Source: Stenotrophomonas maltophilia | Lineage (GTDB): Bacteria; Pseudomonadota; Gammaproteobacteria; Xanthomonadales; Xanthomonadaceae | Length of the DNA stretch: 64,000 nt | Direction of reading: 5' to 3' | Assembly (NCBI RefSeq): GCF_900186865.1 | Contig: NZ_LT906480.1 | Coordinates: 2,374,001 to 2,438,000 of the forward strand | Notes under the pieces: model-generated | What the model was told of the DNA's origin: nothing | Databases searched by the model: none | The model's input: the letters and a program-made list of their open reading frames with translations, nothing else | In this document: positions 48,290-57,432 of the stretch, one piece after another | Layout: every line of letters begins with the position of its first letter | Position numbering within the stretch: the stretch's first letter is position 1 | Made by a program: the position numbers and the translations under genes

Positions 48290-50398
48290 TCAGCTGATCG
48301 TTCCGACCAGCTTCAGGCGCTTGTCCTCCGGCACCTCGCTGTAGGCCAGGACCGACAACGACGGAACGCTGTGGCGGACCAGGCGCGCCAGCGCGGCGCG
48401 CACCGGGCCCGGTACCAGCACGACCGCCGGCTCGTTTCGCGCTTCCTGCTTGCTGACACATTCGGCCAGGCTCTGGTGCAGTCGCTCTGCGAGTCCGGGT
48501 TCCAGCGCGGCGCCGTTGCCCTGCGTGGACTCCTGCAAGACACGTTCCAATTGCGGGTTGAGGGTGAACACCGGCAGCTCCGCCGACATTCCGGCGATCT
48601 CCTGCACGATGAAGCGGCCCAGCGCGGTGCGCACGGCAGCGGTCAGCACCGCCGGGTCCTGGCTGCTGGGCGCGTGTTCGACCAGCGCCTCGGCGATCTT
48701 GCGCAGCTGTCGGATCGGGATGCGCTCGACCAGCAGGTTCTGCAGCACGCGCACCACCGCCGACAGCGGCAGCGCCTTCGGCGTCAGATCTTCGACGAGC
48801 TTGGGCGCGCTCTTGGCCAGGTTGGCCAGCAGGTGCTGCACTTCCTCGTGGCCAAGCAGTTCCGGCGCATGTTCGCGGATCAGGTGCGAGAGGTGGGTGG
48901 CCACCACGGTGGCCGGGTCGACCACGGTGTAGCCCAGCGTTTCAGCCTGGGCACGCTGGTGCGGCTGGATCCAGGTGGCATCCAGGCCGAACGCGGGATC
49001 CTTGCCGGCGATGCCTTCCAGCGCGCCGAGGGCACTTCCGGGGTCCAGCGCCAGTTCGCGGTCCGGGTGGATCTCGGCGGTGGCCACTGGCACGCCATGC
49101 ACCAGCACGCGGTAGCCGTTGGCCGGCAGTTCCAGGTTGTCGCGGATGTGCACCGAGGGAATCAGGAAGCCAACGTCCTGGGTCAGCTTGCGGCGCACGC
49201 CCTTGATGCGCGCCATCAGTTCGCCGCCCTGGTTGCTGTCCACCAGCGGGATCAGCCGGTAGCCGACCTCCAGGCCCAGCGGGTCGACCGGGCGCAGTTC
49301 GTCCCAGCTCAGTTCGGCGGTCGGCGCAGGTGCCGCCGGGCGGCCGAGTGCGTTGAGTGCGGCCGCGTCATTGCCGGCGGCTGCCGGGTCGGTGGCTGCG
49401 GCCTTGCCCTTGCGGTAGACCTTCCAGGCGATGAAGCCAAGGATCGCGGCCAGCGTCAGGAAAGCGACGTTGGGCATGCCCGGCACCAGGCCGACCACGC
49501 CGATGATGCCGGCGGTGATCGCCAGTGCGCGGTACTGGCCGAACACCTGGCCGGTCATCGCCTGGGCCATGTCCTGCGAGCGCGAGGCGCGGGTCACCAG
49601 CATCGCCACCGCGCTGGAGACCAGCAGGGCCGGCAGCTGCGCCACCAGGCCGTCACCGATGGACAGCAGGGTGTAGGTGGCAGCGGCTTCGCCGAACGGC
49701 ATGCCATGCTGCAACACGCCCACGGCCAGGCCGCCGAGCATGTTGATGAACAGGATCAGGATGCCGGCGATGGCGTCACCGCGGATGAACTTGCTGGCAC
49801 CGTCCATCGCGCCGTAGAAGTCGGCTTCCTCGCGGACTTCCTCGCGGCGCAGCTTGGCTTCTTCACGCGTCAGCAAACCGGCGTTGAGGTCGGCGTCGAT
49901 CGCCATCTGCTTGCCGGGCATCGCGTCGAGGATGAAGCGCGCGGTCACTTCCGAAACGCGGCCGGCGCCCTTGGTGATGACCACGAAGTTGATGATGGTC
50001 AGGATCGCGAACACCACGATGCCGACCGCATAGTTGCCGCCGATCACGAATTCGCCGAAGGCGGCGATGACCTTGCCGGCGGCGTCGTGGCCGTTCTGGC
50101 CGTTCAGCAGGATCACGCGGGTGGAGGCCACGTTCAGCGCCAGCCGCAGCATGGTGGTGATCAGCAGCACGATCGGGAAGATGGTGAAGTCCAGCGGGCG
50201 CTTCACGTAGACCACCGCCAGCAGCACCATCAGCGAGATGGCGATGTTGAAGGTGAACAGAGCGTCGAGCACCGGCGCGGCCAGCGGCACCACGACCATG
50301 GCCAGCAGGGCCAGCACGATCAGCGGCGCGCCAAGGCCCTGGCGGATCATTTCCAGGGCACGGCGGGTGTTGAAGCCGGTGGAGGGCTGGGCGCTCAC
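48290..50398 (-). CDS. flhA: Flagellar export apparatus protein FlhA
   Basis: Main membrane component of the flagellar type III export gate. The 702-residue protein has about eight N-terminal helices, with the conserved cytoplasmic loop of the FHIPEP family (AKLRREEVREEADFYGAMDG), and a C-terminal cytoplasmic domain (about 345-702) that docks chaperones and substrates. GTG 50398 overlaps the flhB stop by four bases (GTGA). The operon flhB-flhA(-flhF-fleN-fliA) is read from the candidate sigma-54 promoter before flhB. Confidence 0.96.
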   Translation of the reverse strand: MSAQPSTGFNTRRALEMIRQGLGAPLIVLALLAMVVVPLAAPVLDALFTFNIAISLMVLLAVVYVKRPLDFTIFPIVLLITTMLRLALNVASTRVILLNGQNGHDAAGKVIAAFGEFVIGGNYAVGIVVFAILTIINFVVITKGAGRVSEVTARFILDAMPGKQMAIDADLNAGLLTREEAKLRREEVREEADFYGAMDGASKFIRGDAIAGILILFINMLGGLAVGVLQHGMPFGEAAATYTLLSIGDGLVAQLPALLVSSAVAMLVTRASRSQDMAQAMTGQVFGQYRALAITAGIIGVVGLVPGMPNVAFLTLAAILGFIAWKVYRKGKAAATDPAAAGNDAAALNALGRPAAPAPTAELSWDELRPVDPLGLEVGYRLIPLVDSNQGGELMARIKGVRRKLTQDVGFLIPSVHIRDNLELPANGYRVLVHGVPVATAEIHPDRELALDPGSALGALEGIAGKDPAFGLDATWIQPHQRAQAETLGYTVVDPATVVATHLSHLIREHAPELLGHEEVQHLLANLAKSAPKLVEDLTPKALPLSAVVRVLQNLLVERIPIRQLRKIAEALVEHAPSSQDPAVLTAAVRTALGRFIVQEIAGMSAELPVFTLNPQLERVLQESTQGNGAALEPGLAERLHQSLAECVSKQEARNEPAVVLVPGPVRAALARLVRHSVPSLSVLAYSEVPEDKRLKLVGTIS

Positions 50399-51525
50399 GG
50401 GCGGCCTCCCTTGCCGAATTCATCCACGTGGATGTGCGGGGCGTCCGGCATCGGGCCAGTGCGCCAGGCGCGCAGCTGGTAGACGTAGGACAGGACCTGG
50501 GCGACGGCCGAATACAGTCTCACGGGGATTTCCTTTCCGAGTTGGCCTTCCCGATACAAGGCGCGTGCCAAAGGCGGGGCGGAGACGATCGCGACCTTGT
50601 TGCCGTCGGCCACCTCACGGATGCGCAGGGCGGTCTCATCCACGCCCAGGGCGACCACGGTGGGAGCATTCATGGTCCCACCCTCGTACTTCAGGGCCAC
50701 CGCGTAGTGCGTCGGGTTGACCACCACCACGTCGGCGGTGGGTACCGCCTCCATCATCCGGCGGTTGGCCATCTGCTGCTGCAGCTGGCGGATGCGGCCC
50801 TTCACCTCGGGGCTGCCCTCGCTTTCCTTCATTTCCCGGCGCAGCTCTTCACGGGTCATCTTCAGTTTGCGCATCCAGTTCCAGCGCTGGTAGGGCGCAT
50901 CGATGGCGGCCAGCACCAGCATCGCGCCGGCGGTGGCCAGCAGCAGGCGAAGGGTGAAGCCCAGGCCATCGGTGATGGCGGTTTCCAGCGGGTGGTGGAT
51001 CAGCCCGCGCAGGGTGTCGAAGCCGGTCCAGACCACCAGCCCTGCGGCGACGCCGACGAAGGCCACGCGCAGCAGCGATTTGGTGAATTCGGCAATCGCC
51101 TCCGGGCCATACAGGCGCTTGAGCCCGCTCATCGGGTTCATGCGGTTGATGTCGGGCAGCAACGCCTTCTGCGACCAGCGCAGGCCGCCCATCACCAACG
51201 GGGCGACGAAGCTGGCCAGCAGGCAGACCAGCACCAGCGGTGCGATCACCAGCATGAACTGCAGCAGCAGGTCGCCGAAGTGGCCGAACAGTTCCTTCGG
51301 GTTCTGCCGCAGGCCCTGTTCCGGGCTGAGCGCGTGCTTCATCCAGGCACTGGCGCCACGGCCGATCGAGCCGCTCATGGCCATCACCGCCAGCACGCCG
51401 GCACCGAACACGGCGGCGGTGCCAAGTTCGCGCGAGCGCGGCAGGTTGCCTTGTTCACGGGCGTCGCGCAGGCGCTTTTCGGTAGGTTGTTCGGTCTTTT
51501 CGCCGGCGGATTCGTTCTCGGACAT
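50395..51525 (-). CDS. flhB: Flagellar export switch protein FlhB
   Basis: Export-apparatus protein whose self-cleavage changes substrate class from rod/hook to filament. The 376-residue protein has the N-terminal EKTEQPTEKRLRDAREQG, four membrane helices, and the autocleavage site N270-P271 in VVVVNPTHYAVALKY. ATG 51525 (MSENESAGEKTEQ) was chosen; a Met three codons upstream is possible. It works with FliK, encoded at 60715-61872, for hook-length control. Confidence 0.96.
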   Translation of the reverse strand: MSENESAGEKTEQPTEKRLRDAREQGNLPRSRELGTAAVFGAGVLAVMAMSGSIGRGASAWMKHALSPEQGLRQNPKELFGHFGDLLLQFMLVIAPLVLVCLLASFVAPLVMGGLRWSQKALLPDINRMNPMSGLKRLYGPEAIAEFTKSLLRVAFVGVAAGLVVWTGFDTLRGLIHHPLETAITDGLGFTLRLLLATAGAMLVLAAIDAPYQRWNWMRKLKMTREELRREMKESEGSPEVKGRIRQLQQQMANRRMMEAVPTADVVVVNPTHYAVALKYEGGTMNAPTVVALGVDETALRIREVADGNKVAIVSAPPLARALYREGQLGKEIPVRLYSAVAQVLSYVYQLRAWRTGPMPDAPHIHVDEFGKGGRP

Positions 51526-51558
51526 CACAGGCACTGCGGCAGGGGATGCCGGGGTGCG

Positions 51559-51574
51559 TGCAAGAAGTGTTCCG
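51559..51574 (-). promoter_or_regulatory. Candidate sigma-54 promoter of flhB
   Basis: Minus strand CGGAACACTTCTTGCA: GG and GC doublets 12 bases apart, as in TGGCACG-N4-TTGCA, 34 bases before the flhB ATG. FleQ-type activation would be expected. Confidence 0.6.
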
Positions 51575-51590
51575 TGATGGGCCGTTGCCT

Positions 51591-51613
51591 ATCCACGCAT
51601 GGCGTGGCTCTAC
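51591..51613. repeat. REP unit spanning the hydrolase stop codon
   Basis: Palindrome ATCCACGC/GCGTGG followed by CTCTAC. The hydrolase stop codon (51610-51612, TAG on the minus strand) is formed by the REP itself. Confidence 0.68.
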
Positions 51614-53859
51614 TGGGGGGTGTCGCTGGTGGGGTGCAGGGGAATCGTCAGAACACTGTCGCTGTGCCAATCCACCTGCAGCGGGGCGCCCGCATCGGCG
51701 GCGGATTCGTCGCTGACATCGCGGCCGGTGCCGTGGTTGACCTGGTGCATGGCGTCCTTCAGCACATCCACCTTCACCAACAGGCGGCTGCCTGCAGCCA
51801 GGCGGCGGGCGACCATGCGCGTGCGATCGAAGGGCAGGTGGGTCCATTGGCCGGGCTGCAGCAGCTGGCGCGTGCTCGGGTCACGCACGTGGCTGGCCCG
51901 GCCCATGTAATAGGACAGCTGCATCCGGTGTCCATCGGCCATCAGCTCGTACAGGGTGACGGTGAAATCGAAGTCGCGCTTGTTGATGCGCACCTTGAGG
52001 TCTCCGGAGAAGCTGCCCACCAGATCCATCGGGCCGGTAAAGGGATCTGTGGCAAAGGACAGCGCGGTATCCCTTTCGTCCTGCGCCGCGATGATCGGGA
52101 ACGGGTAGTAGCCATGCCGCATTTCACCGCGGTCGGCCAGGTCCACGGTCTGCCCCAGCTGGCCCGGCGCTGGCGGCTGTTCCTGCAGGCGGTGGTAGCC
52201 ATCGGCGGAAGCGGGTGCGGCCGACAGGTGGTAGCGGTGGTGAGCGCCCGCGGCGGCGTCCAGTGTTGCCGCATGCCCCCAGCGGTTGGCGCCCATCAGC
52301 TGGTAGTTCACGCGGTCGGGCACCAGCGCCGGGCGAGGGGCGCCGCGCAGCACATGGTCCAGCCACTGGAAGGTCAGTGCGGGCGTGTCGAACTGCGCGA
52401 CGGCGTCCAGGTCGTATCCACGCAGCTGCATCGGCTTGAGCGCCGACTGCGCACCGCGGTGGTCATAGGGGCCGATCAGCAGGGAGTGATCGGCATCGGG
52501 GTGGTGCCGCAGGTGGTCCTTGAAGTACTGCAGTGCCGAGATCTGGCCGTCGTCGTAGTACCCGGTGATGGTCAGCACCGGGATGCGGATGTCGTCGAAC
52601 TGGTCGCCATAGGGAACCATCGACTGCCAGTAAGCGTCGTACGCCGGGTGATCGAGCCAGCGTTGCAGCCAAGGGTTGGTCGTGCCGTCGACCTGATCGA
52701 TCTGCCGATAAGGGCGGCCGGAGGCATACCAGCGGCGCGGCAACTGCGACCAGCGCTCGTTCTGGTTGTAGGTGTCGTTGTCCAGCATCGGGCCATTGGC
52801 CACATAGAACGCCCAACCGTAGTTGGCACTCAGGAACACGTTGTTCTCCATCGGCAGGCCCTGGCCGGGGATGGCGGCAACGTAGGGCACGATGGTCTTC
52901 AATGCGGGATGGTGATGGCGCGCCGCCGCCCAGGCGGTGAAGCCCTCGTAGCTGCCTCCATACATGGCGACCCGGCCATCGCTCCACGATTGACGACTGA
53001 TCCAGTCGATGGCCGCGTTGGCGTCCTCGCCATCATGTTCGTAGGGCGCGATGGTGCCGGTGCCCCGACCCTTGCCGCGTGCATCGACCACGATGCCGGC
53101 GTAGCCATGCGCGGCGGCCAGCAGCATCTTCTGCCGGTTCTTCTGCGGGTCGGTGTAGATGGTGAACAGCATTGCCGTCGGCAGGGGCACCGACGCGGCG
53201 CGGGGGCGGGCCAGCTGCGCCGACAGCACGACGCCATCGCCAACGGGGATGCGCAGCGCATCGTCGATGGCGAAGCGGCGCTGCTCTTCCGCCGCGACCA
53301 GCGGAGGGGCCAGTGCGGCGGCAAGGGTCTGTGCACGCAGTACCGCCCGCAGGCGCAGCAGTTCCAGGGCGACGGCCTCGGTGACGGTCGCGGCCCCCGC
53401 CTGCGCTGCGATGGCCTTCTCCAGCTGGGCGCGCACCGGGGCCGGTTCAGCCGAGAGCACGGCATCGGCCTGCACCGCGTCGACGTCGTCGAGGGCAGCG
53501 AAGGTGCTGTGGAAGGCACGCACATAAGCGGCGTTGTCCCGCTCGCCGGCAGTGGCGAGCAGCAGCATCGGCAGCCAGCGCTGCATCGCCGCGGTGTCGC
53601 CGTCGCTTGCCAGCGATGTGCGTACCCGCTGGATGAATTGCCGCGCTTCGGCCGTCTGACCCATCGCCAACAGCGCGTGGCCGCGCTGTGCATCGGTCAG
53701 GCCGGGGGACTTCAACACGCCCTTGCCGAGGACCTGCAGGGCGGCGTCGACCTGGGCCGGGGAAGCATCGGCTGGCAACGACCACGGCAGATCAGCGGCG
53801 GCGGCCTGGCCGACAGCAAGGGCCAGCAACAGGCCAGCAAGGGTGGTGCGTAGGGCCAC
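51610..53859 (-). CDS. Secreted CocE/NonD-family (peptidase S15-like) hydrolase
   Basis: Probable exported alpha/beta hydrolase acting on amide or ester bonds. The 749 residues start with a signal peptide (MALRTTLAGLLLALAVGQAAA). A helical N-terminal part of about 180 residues follows, then the S15/CocE catalytic domain: nucleophile Ser in AMYGGSYEGF, Asp in TGYYDDGQ and His in IGPYDHRGAQS. A jelly-roll C-terminal domain completes it (DLVGSFSGDLKVRI to the end). GTG 53859 with AAGGAAG upstream is the start. It has no known flagellar role and is an insertion between flhB and the fliR side of the locus. Substrate unknown; glutaryl-7-ACA or cocaine-esterase-like annotations would be guesses. Confidence 0.88.
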   Translation of the reverse strand: MALRTTLAGLLLALAVGQAAAADLPWSLPADASPAQVDAALQVLGKGVLKSPGLTDAQRGHALLAMGQTAEARQFIQRVRTSLASDGDTAAMQRWLPMLLLATAGERDNAAYVRAFHSTFAALDDVDAVQADAVLSAEPAPVRAQLEKAIAAQAGAATVTEAVALELLRLRAVLRAQTLAAALAPPLVAAEEQRRFAIDDALRIPVGDGVVLSAQLARPRAASVPLPTAMLFTIYTDPQKNRQKMLLAAAHGYAGIVVDARGKGRGTGTIAPYEHDGEDANAAIDWISRQSWSDGRVAMYGGSYEGFTAWAAARHHHPALKTIVPYVAAIPGQGLPMENNVFLSANYGWAFYVANGPMLDNDTYNQNERWSQLPRRWYASGRPYRQIDQVDGTTNPWLQRWLDHPAYDAYWQSMVPYGDQFDDIRIPVLTITGYYDDGQISALQYFKDHLRHHPDADHSLLIGPYDHRGAQSALKPMQLRGYDLDAVAQFDTPALTFQWLDHVLRGAPRPALVPDRVNYQLMGANRWGHAATLDAAAGAHHRYHLSAAPASADGYHRLQEQPPAPGQLGQTVDLADRGEMRHGYYPFPIIAAQDERDTALSFATDPFTGPMDLVGSFSGDLKVRINKRDFDFTVTLYELMADGHRMQLSYYMGRASHVRDPSTRQLLQPGQWTHLPFDRTRMVARRLAAGSRLLVKVDVLKDAMHQVNHGTGRDVSDESAADAGAPLQVDWHSDSVLTIPLHPTSDTPQ

Positions 53860-53891
53860 GGACGCTTCCTTGGATGACAGTGGGACGGCTC

Positions 53892-53956
53892 ATCCACGCA
53901 TGGCGCGGATCTACCGGGGATCGACACCAATGGTAGCGCCGGGCCATGCCCCGCGG
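53892..53956. repeat. REP pair upstream of the S15-type hydrolase
   Basis: ATCCACGC...CTACC palindrome at 53892-53915 and an inverted GGTAGCGCCGGGC-headed unit at 53932-53956, filling the gap between the hydrolase and the MHYT protein. Confidence 0.68.
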
Positions 53957-53975
53957 GAGCCGGGCGCGGGCTCGG

Positions 53976-56111
53976 CTACAGGGGGGCGTTGTCGCTGGGC
54001 GGTGGGCTCTGCGCCAGTTCCACCCGCGGCCGGGGCAGGTCGTGCAGTTGCATGAAGCGCGCCGCATCCACCGGGCGGCCGAGCAGGTAGCCCTGCAGGT
54101 AATCGCAGCCCAGCCGCTCCAGGTAGGCGCGCTGGGCGGCGGTTTCCACGCCTTCGGCGACGATGTCCATGTCCAGCGCGTGGCCCAGCGCCACGATGGC
54201 CGAGACGATCACCACATCCTCGGCACTGTGCTCCAGATCGCGCACGAAGGCGTGGTCGATCTTGATTTCGGTGGCCGGCAACCGCTTCAGGTACAGCAGG
54301 CTGGAATAGCCGGTGCCGAAGTCATCGATGGAGATGCCTACGCCCAGCGCCGACAGCGCCTGCAGCAGGCGCAGGCTGGTGTCGGTATCGCGCATCACCG
54401 TGCTTTCGGTGATTTCCAGCACCAGGTGGCGCGGGGCGATGTTGTGGCGTTCGATCACCGCGCGCACATCCTGCAGCAGGTGCGGCGAACTGAACTGCAC
54501 CGGCGACAGGTTCACCGACATCGACCAGCCTTCGTGACCGGCATCGTGCCAGCGCCGCAGCTGCAGGCAGGCCTGGTCCAGCGCCCAGCGCCCGATCTCG
54601 TTGATCGCGCCGCTGCGCTCGGCCAGGCGGATGAACCGATCGGGCGGAATCAGGCCATGCTCCGGATGGTGCCAGCGGATCAACGCTTCGGCACCGGCCA
54701 CCTTCTGCGTGGCCACGCGGATCTTGGGCTGGTAGTGCAGGAACAGCTGCTCGCTGCCGATGGCGCGGCGCAGGTCGGCCAGCAGCCGGAACTGTTGTTC
54801 GGCGCTGTCATTCATCCAGTCGGCGAACAGCACGAAGGCGTTGCGCCCGGATTCCTTCGCCTGGTACATCGCCGCGTCGGCAAAGGCCATCAGCTGCCGC
54901 TCGCTGGCGGCGTGATCCGGGCAGATCGCCACGCCGATGCTGGCGGTTACCTGCAGTTCGTTGTCCGGCAGCAGCGGTCCACTGCCGACCGCCTGCAGGA
55001 TGCGCCGGGCGAGGGTTGGCAGATCCTCATCGTGCTCGATGCGCACCACCAGCACGAACTCGTCGCCGCCCAGGCGCGCCAGCATGTCATGGGGGCGCAG
55101 CAGCTGGCGGGTGCGCTCGGCCACCGCCACCAGCAGTGCGTCACCCGCCTGGTGGCCATAGGCGTCGTTGACCTGCTTGAAACCGTCCAGGTCCATGAAC
55201 ATCACCGCGAAGCGGCTGCCGCCCTGTTCGGCCTCGGCCAGTGCCTGCACGATGCGGCGCTGCAACAGCAGGCGGTTGGGCAGGCGGGTGAGCGGATCAT
55301 GCAACGCGGCCTGGGTCAGTTCCTGCTGCGCATCGGTCAACGAAGTGCTCAGCATGGAATTGCGCAGCCGCAGCAGCTGCGCCTCCACCCGCTGGTCCAG
55401 CCAGGACACCACCAGCACCACCGCGAGGATCGCGACCGTCAGCACCACTACCAGCATCGCCAGCCACTCGTTCTGCAGGCCATCGCCGACCGCCGCGCCG
55501 CAGATGCTGCCTTCCGGAAAGCGTGCGGCGGCCATGCCGGTGTAGTGCATGCCAACGATGGCCAGCCCGAGCAGGCCAGCGGCTGCCAGCCGGTCGCCGA
55601 CACGGGTGCGCTGCGCGCGCAGGCGGAATGCCACATACAACGCAGTCCATGAGGCGGCGACCGCCACGATCAGCGAGAACAGCAGCCAGCCCGGGTCATA
55701 GTCGATGCCGGGTTGCATGCGCATCGCCGCCATGCCGACGTAGTGCATGCCGGCAATGCCGGTACCCATCAGCAATGCCCCGCCGGCCAGGCGTGGGTGC
55801 GGCAGGGTGCGCAGCGAAACCAGCCACAGCGCGAACACCGATGAGGCGATGGCCAGGGCCAGGGAGAGCAGGGTGATCGGCAGGTCGTAGCCGAGCGGAA
55901 TGGGCAGGTCGAAGGCGAGCATGCCGATGAAGTGCATCGACCAGATGCCCAGGCCCATGGCGAAGCCACCACCGAGGCGCCACCACCAGGCCGCGCCCTT
56001 GCCGGGTGCGGTGACCGTGCGCCCGGCCATCGCCAGCGCGGTGTATGACGCCATCACGGCAACCAGCAACGAGATCGCCACCAGCCACGGGTTGTACGTG
56101 CCTACCAGCAT
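53976..56111 (-). CDS. MHYT-GGDEF-EAL membrane protein for c-di-GMP turnover
   Basis: Inner-membrane protein that makes and/or breaks cyclic di-GMP. The 711 residues hold a seven-helix MHYT sensor (about 1-235) with the three motifs MHFIGM, MHYVGM and MHYTGM, thought to bind copper or a gas such as NO/O2. A GGDEF domain (about 265-430) has an intact RLGGDEFVLV site. An EAL domain (about 445-695) has AEALIRWHHPEHG, IDDFGTGYSS and VAEGVET, so both enzymes look active. The architecture resembles P. aeruginosa MucR/NbdA. It is convergent with no neighbour and lies inside the flagellar locus. Confidence 0.93.
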   Translation of the reverse strand: MLVGTYNPWLVAISLLVAVMASYTALAMAGRTVTAPGKGAAWWWRLGGGFAMGLGIWSMHFIGMLAFDLPIPLGYDLPITLLSLALAIASSVFALWLVSLRTLPHPRLAGGALLMGTGIAGMHYVGMAAMRMQPGIDYDPGWLLFSLIVAVAASWTALYVAFRLRAQRTRVGDRLAAAGLLGLAIVGMHYTGMAAARFPEGSICGAAVGDGLQNEWLAMLVVVLTVAILAVVLVVSWLDQRVEAQLLRLRNSMLSTSLTDAQQELTQAALHDPLTRLPNRLLLQRRIVQALAEAEQGGSRFAVMFMDLDGFKQVNDAYGHQAGDALLVAVAERTRQLLRPHDMLARLGGDEFVLVVRIEHDEDLPTLARRILQAVGSGPLLPDNELQVTASIGVAICPDHAASERQLMAFADAAMYQAKESGRNAFVLFADWMNDSAEQQFRLLADLRRAIGSEQLFLHYQPKIRVATQKVAGAEALIRWHHPEHGLIPPDRFIRLAERSGAINEIGRWALDQACLQLRRWHDAGHEGWSMSVNLSPVQFSSPHLLQDVRAVIERHNIAPRHLVLEITESTVMRDTDTSLRLLQALSALGVGISIDDFGTGYSSLLYLKRLPATEIKIDHAFVRDLEHSAEDVVIVSAIVALGHALDMDIVAEGVETAAQRAYLERLGCDYLQGYLLGRPVDAARFMQLHDLPRPRVELAQSPPPSDNAPL

Positions 56112-56275
56112 TCGTCAGTCTCCCGGACCTGCCTGTCGACGGAAACCACGGTGGGGCATGCATGAGGCAGGCCGACGCAGGGCGGCGGCCACGTGCGGCA
56201 TCCCCCCGGTTGCCGCGCATTCACTCTAGCGCGCAGACCCGGGGGAAGGGCAAGCAGTAAAACGTGATGATCGGG

Positions 56276-57067
56276 TCAGTGTGTGACCGCGTCCGCAGCC
56301 TGGAAGGCGGCATCGAACAGGCGCTGTACCGGCGGGCCCATTTCCCCGGCCAGCAGGGCCAGCAGGAACAGGCCCAGCAGCAGTGAGACCGGCAGGCCCA
56401 GCTGGATCGGATTCAGTGCCGGGGCAGCACGCGCCAGCACGCCGAAGGCGAGGTTCACCGCCAGCATCGCCACGGTCAGTGGAATGGCCAGGGTCAGTGC
56501 GCCGCGCAGCACGGTCAGCAGGAAGGTCGGAGCGATGCTGAAGAAGGCGTGCGGGTCCGGCAGCGGGGCGCCGATCGGCAGCGCCCGGTAGCTGTCCACC
56601 ACCAGCGAGATCAGCGCCAGATGGCCGTTGGCAGTGAAGAACAACAGGCCGAACAGCAGGTAGAACCACTGTCCGATCACGCCGGAGGTGCCGCCACGAA
56701 GCGGGTCGCTCATCTGCGCGAAGGCCAGGCCGGTGCCCTGGGCGATCAGTTCGCCGGCCATCGCGCCGGCCTCGAACACCAGCCGCAGCAGGAAGCCGAT
56801 GGACACGCCGATGGCCAGCTCGCGGGCGATGGTCAGTACGGTGGCAGCATCGAAGCCGGTCCAGTCCGGAACCGGCGGCAGCAGCGGTGCCAACGCGATG
56901 GCAAGGGTACCGGCCAGGATCACGCGGATCCGTGCCGGCACCGCACGGGTGCCGACCATGGGCATGGCCATGGCCACCGCGCCGATGCGCAGCATGGTCC
57001 ACAGCACGGTGCCGATCATGCCAAAGGCCTGCAGGCCTTCGGCAGCCATCTGGGTGGCGGCGTCCAT
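56276..57067 (-). CDS. fliR: Flagellar export protein FliR
   Basis: Part of the FliP-FliQ-FliR export-gate helix assembly at the base of the flagellum. The 263-residue protein has about six hydrophobic segments and the conserved stretches RIVL-like PARIRVILAGTLAIALAP and LIAQGTGLAFAQMSDP. It lies 13 bases after fliQ and ends the fliLMNOPQR unit; the next gene, the MHYT protein, has a 164-base gap. Confidence 0.95.
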   Translation of the reverse strand: MDAATQMAAEGLQAFGMIGTVLWTMLRIGAVAMAMPMVGTRAVPARIRVILAGTLAIALAPLLPPVPDWTGFDAATVLTIARELAIGVSIGFLLRLVFEAGAMAGELIAQGTGLAFAQMSDPLRGGTSGVIGQWFYLLFGLLFFTANGHLALISLVVDSYRALPIGAPLPDPHAFFSIAPTFLLTVLRGALTLAIPLTVAMLAVNLAFGVLARAAPALNPIQLGLPVSLLLGLFLLALLAGEMGPPVQRLFDAAFQAADAVTH

Positions 57068-57080
57068 CGAGGCGCGTGTC

Positions 57081-57350
57081 CTAGCCGATCAGGTGTGGAA
57101 TGCGCTGGAACAGCAGCGTGGTGAATTCAACCAGGTGGCCGATCAGCAGGCTGCCGAGCGCGAACAGCACCGCGGTCAGTGCCGCCGCCTTGGCAACGAA
57201 GGCGATGGTCGGTTCGTTGAGCTGGGTCGCGGCCTGCACCACGCCCACCACCACGCCCACCACCAGCACGGTGAGCAGCAGCGGGCCGGCCACCCACAAC
57301 ACGGTGATCAGGCCGCCACGCAGTTCGGTCAAGGCAAGTTCGGGAGACAT
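57081..57350 (-). CDS. fliQ: Flagellar export protein FliQ
   Basis: Small export-gate protein of 89 residues with two hydrophobic hairpins (LLLTVLVVGVVVGVVQAATQ and KAAALTAVLFALGSLLIGHL). The family signature QLNEPTIAFVAK is intact. A pair of REP palindromes separates it from fliP by 82 bases, unusual in an otherwise tightly packed operon. Confidence 0.94.
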   Translation of the reverse strand: MSPELALTELRGGLITVLWVAGPLLLTVLVVGVVVGVVQAATQLNEPTIAFVAKAAALTAVLFALGSLLIGHLVEFTTLLFQRIPHLIG

Positions 57351-57370
57351 TCGGGGTCCATCTGCTTGTG

Positions 57371-57426
57371 TGGAGTCGAGCCGCGCTCGACTGTGCTTCT
57401 GTAGAGCCGAGCCATGCCCGACTACC
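57371..57426. repeat. REP pair between fliQ and fliP
   Basis: Palindrome GAGTCGAGC/GCTCGAC at about 57371-57393 and GTAGAGCCGAGCC...ACTACC at 57401-57426. They are the only non-coding insertion in the fliL-fliR operon and may change the ratio of upstream to downstream mRNA. Confidence 0.7.
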
Positions 57427-57432
57427 TCTCAA

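Noticed and set aside
50428..53853. Plus-strand open frame of about 1141 codons opposite flhB and the hydrolase
   Set aside because: Longest frame in the window but purely a high-GC shadow; it runs across a REP and a promoter.
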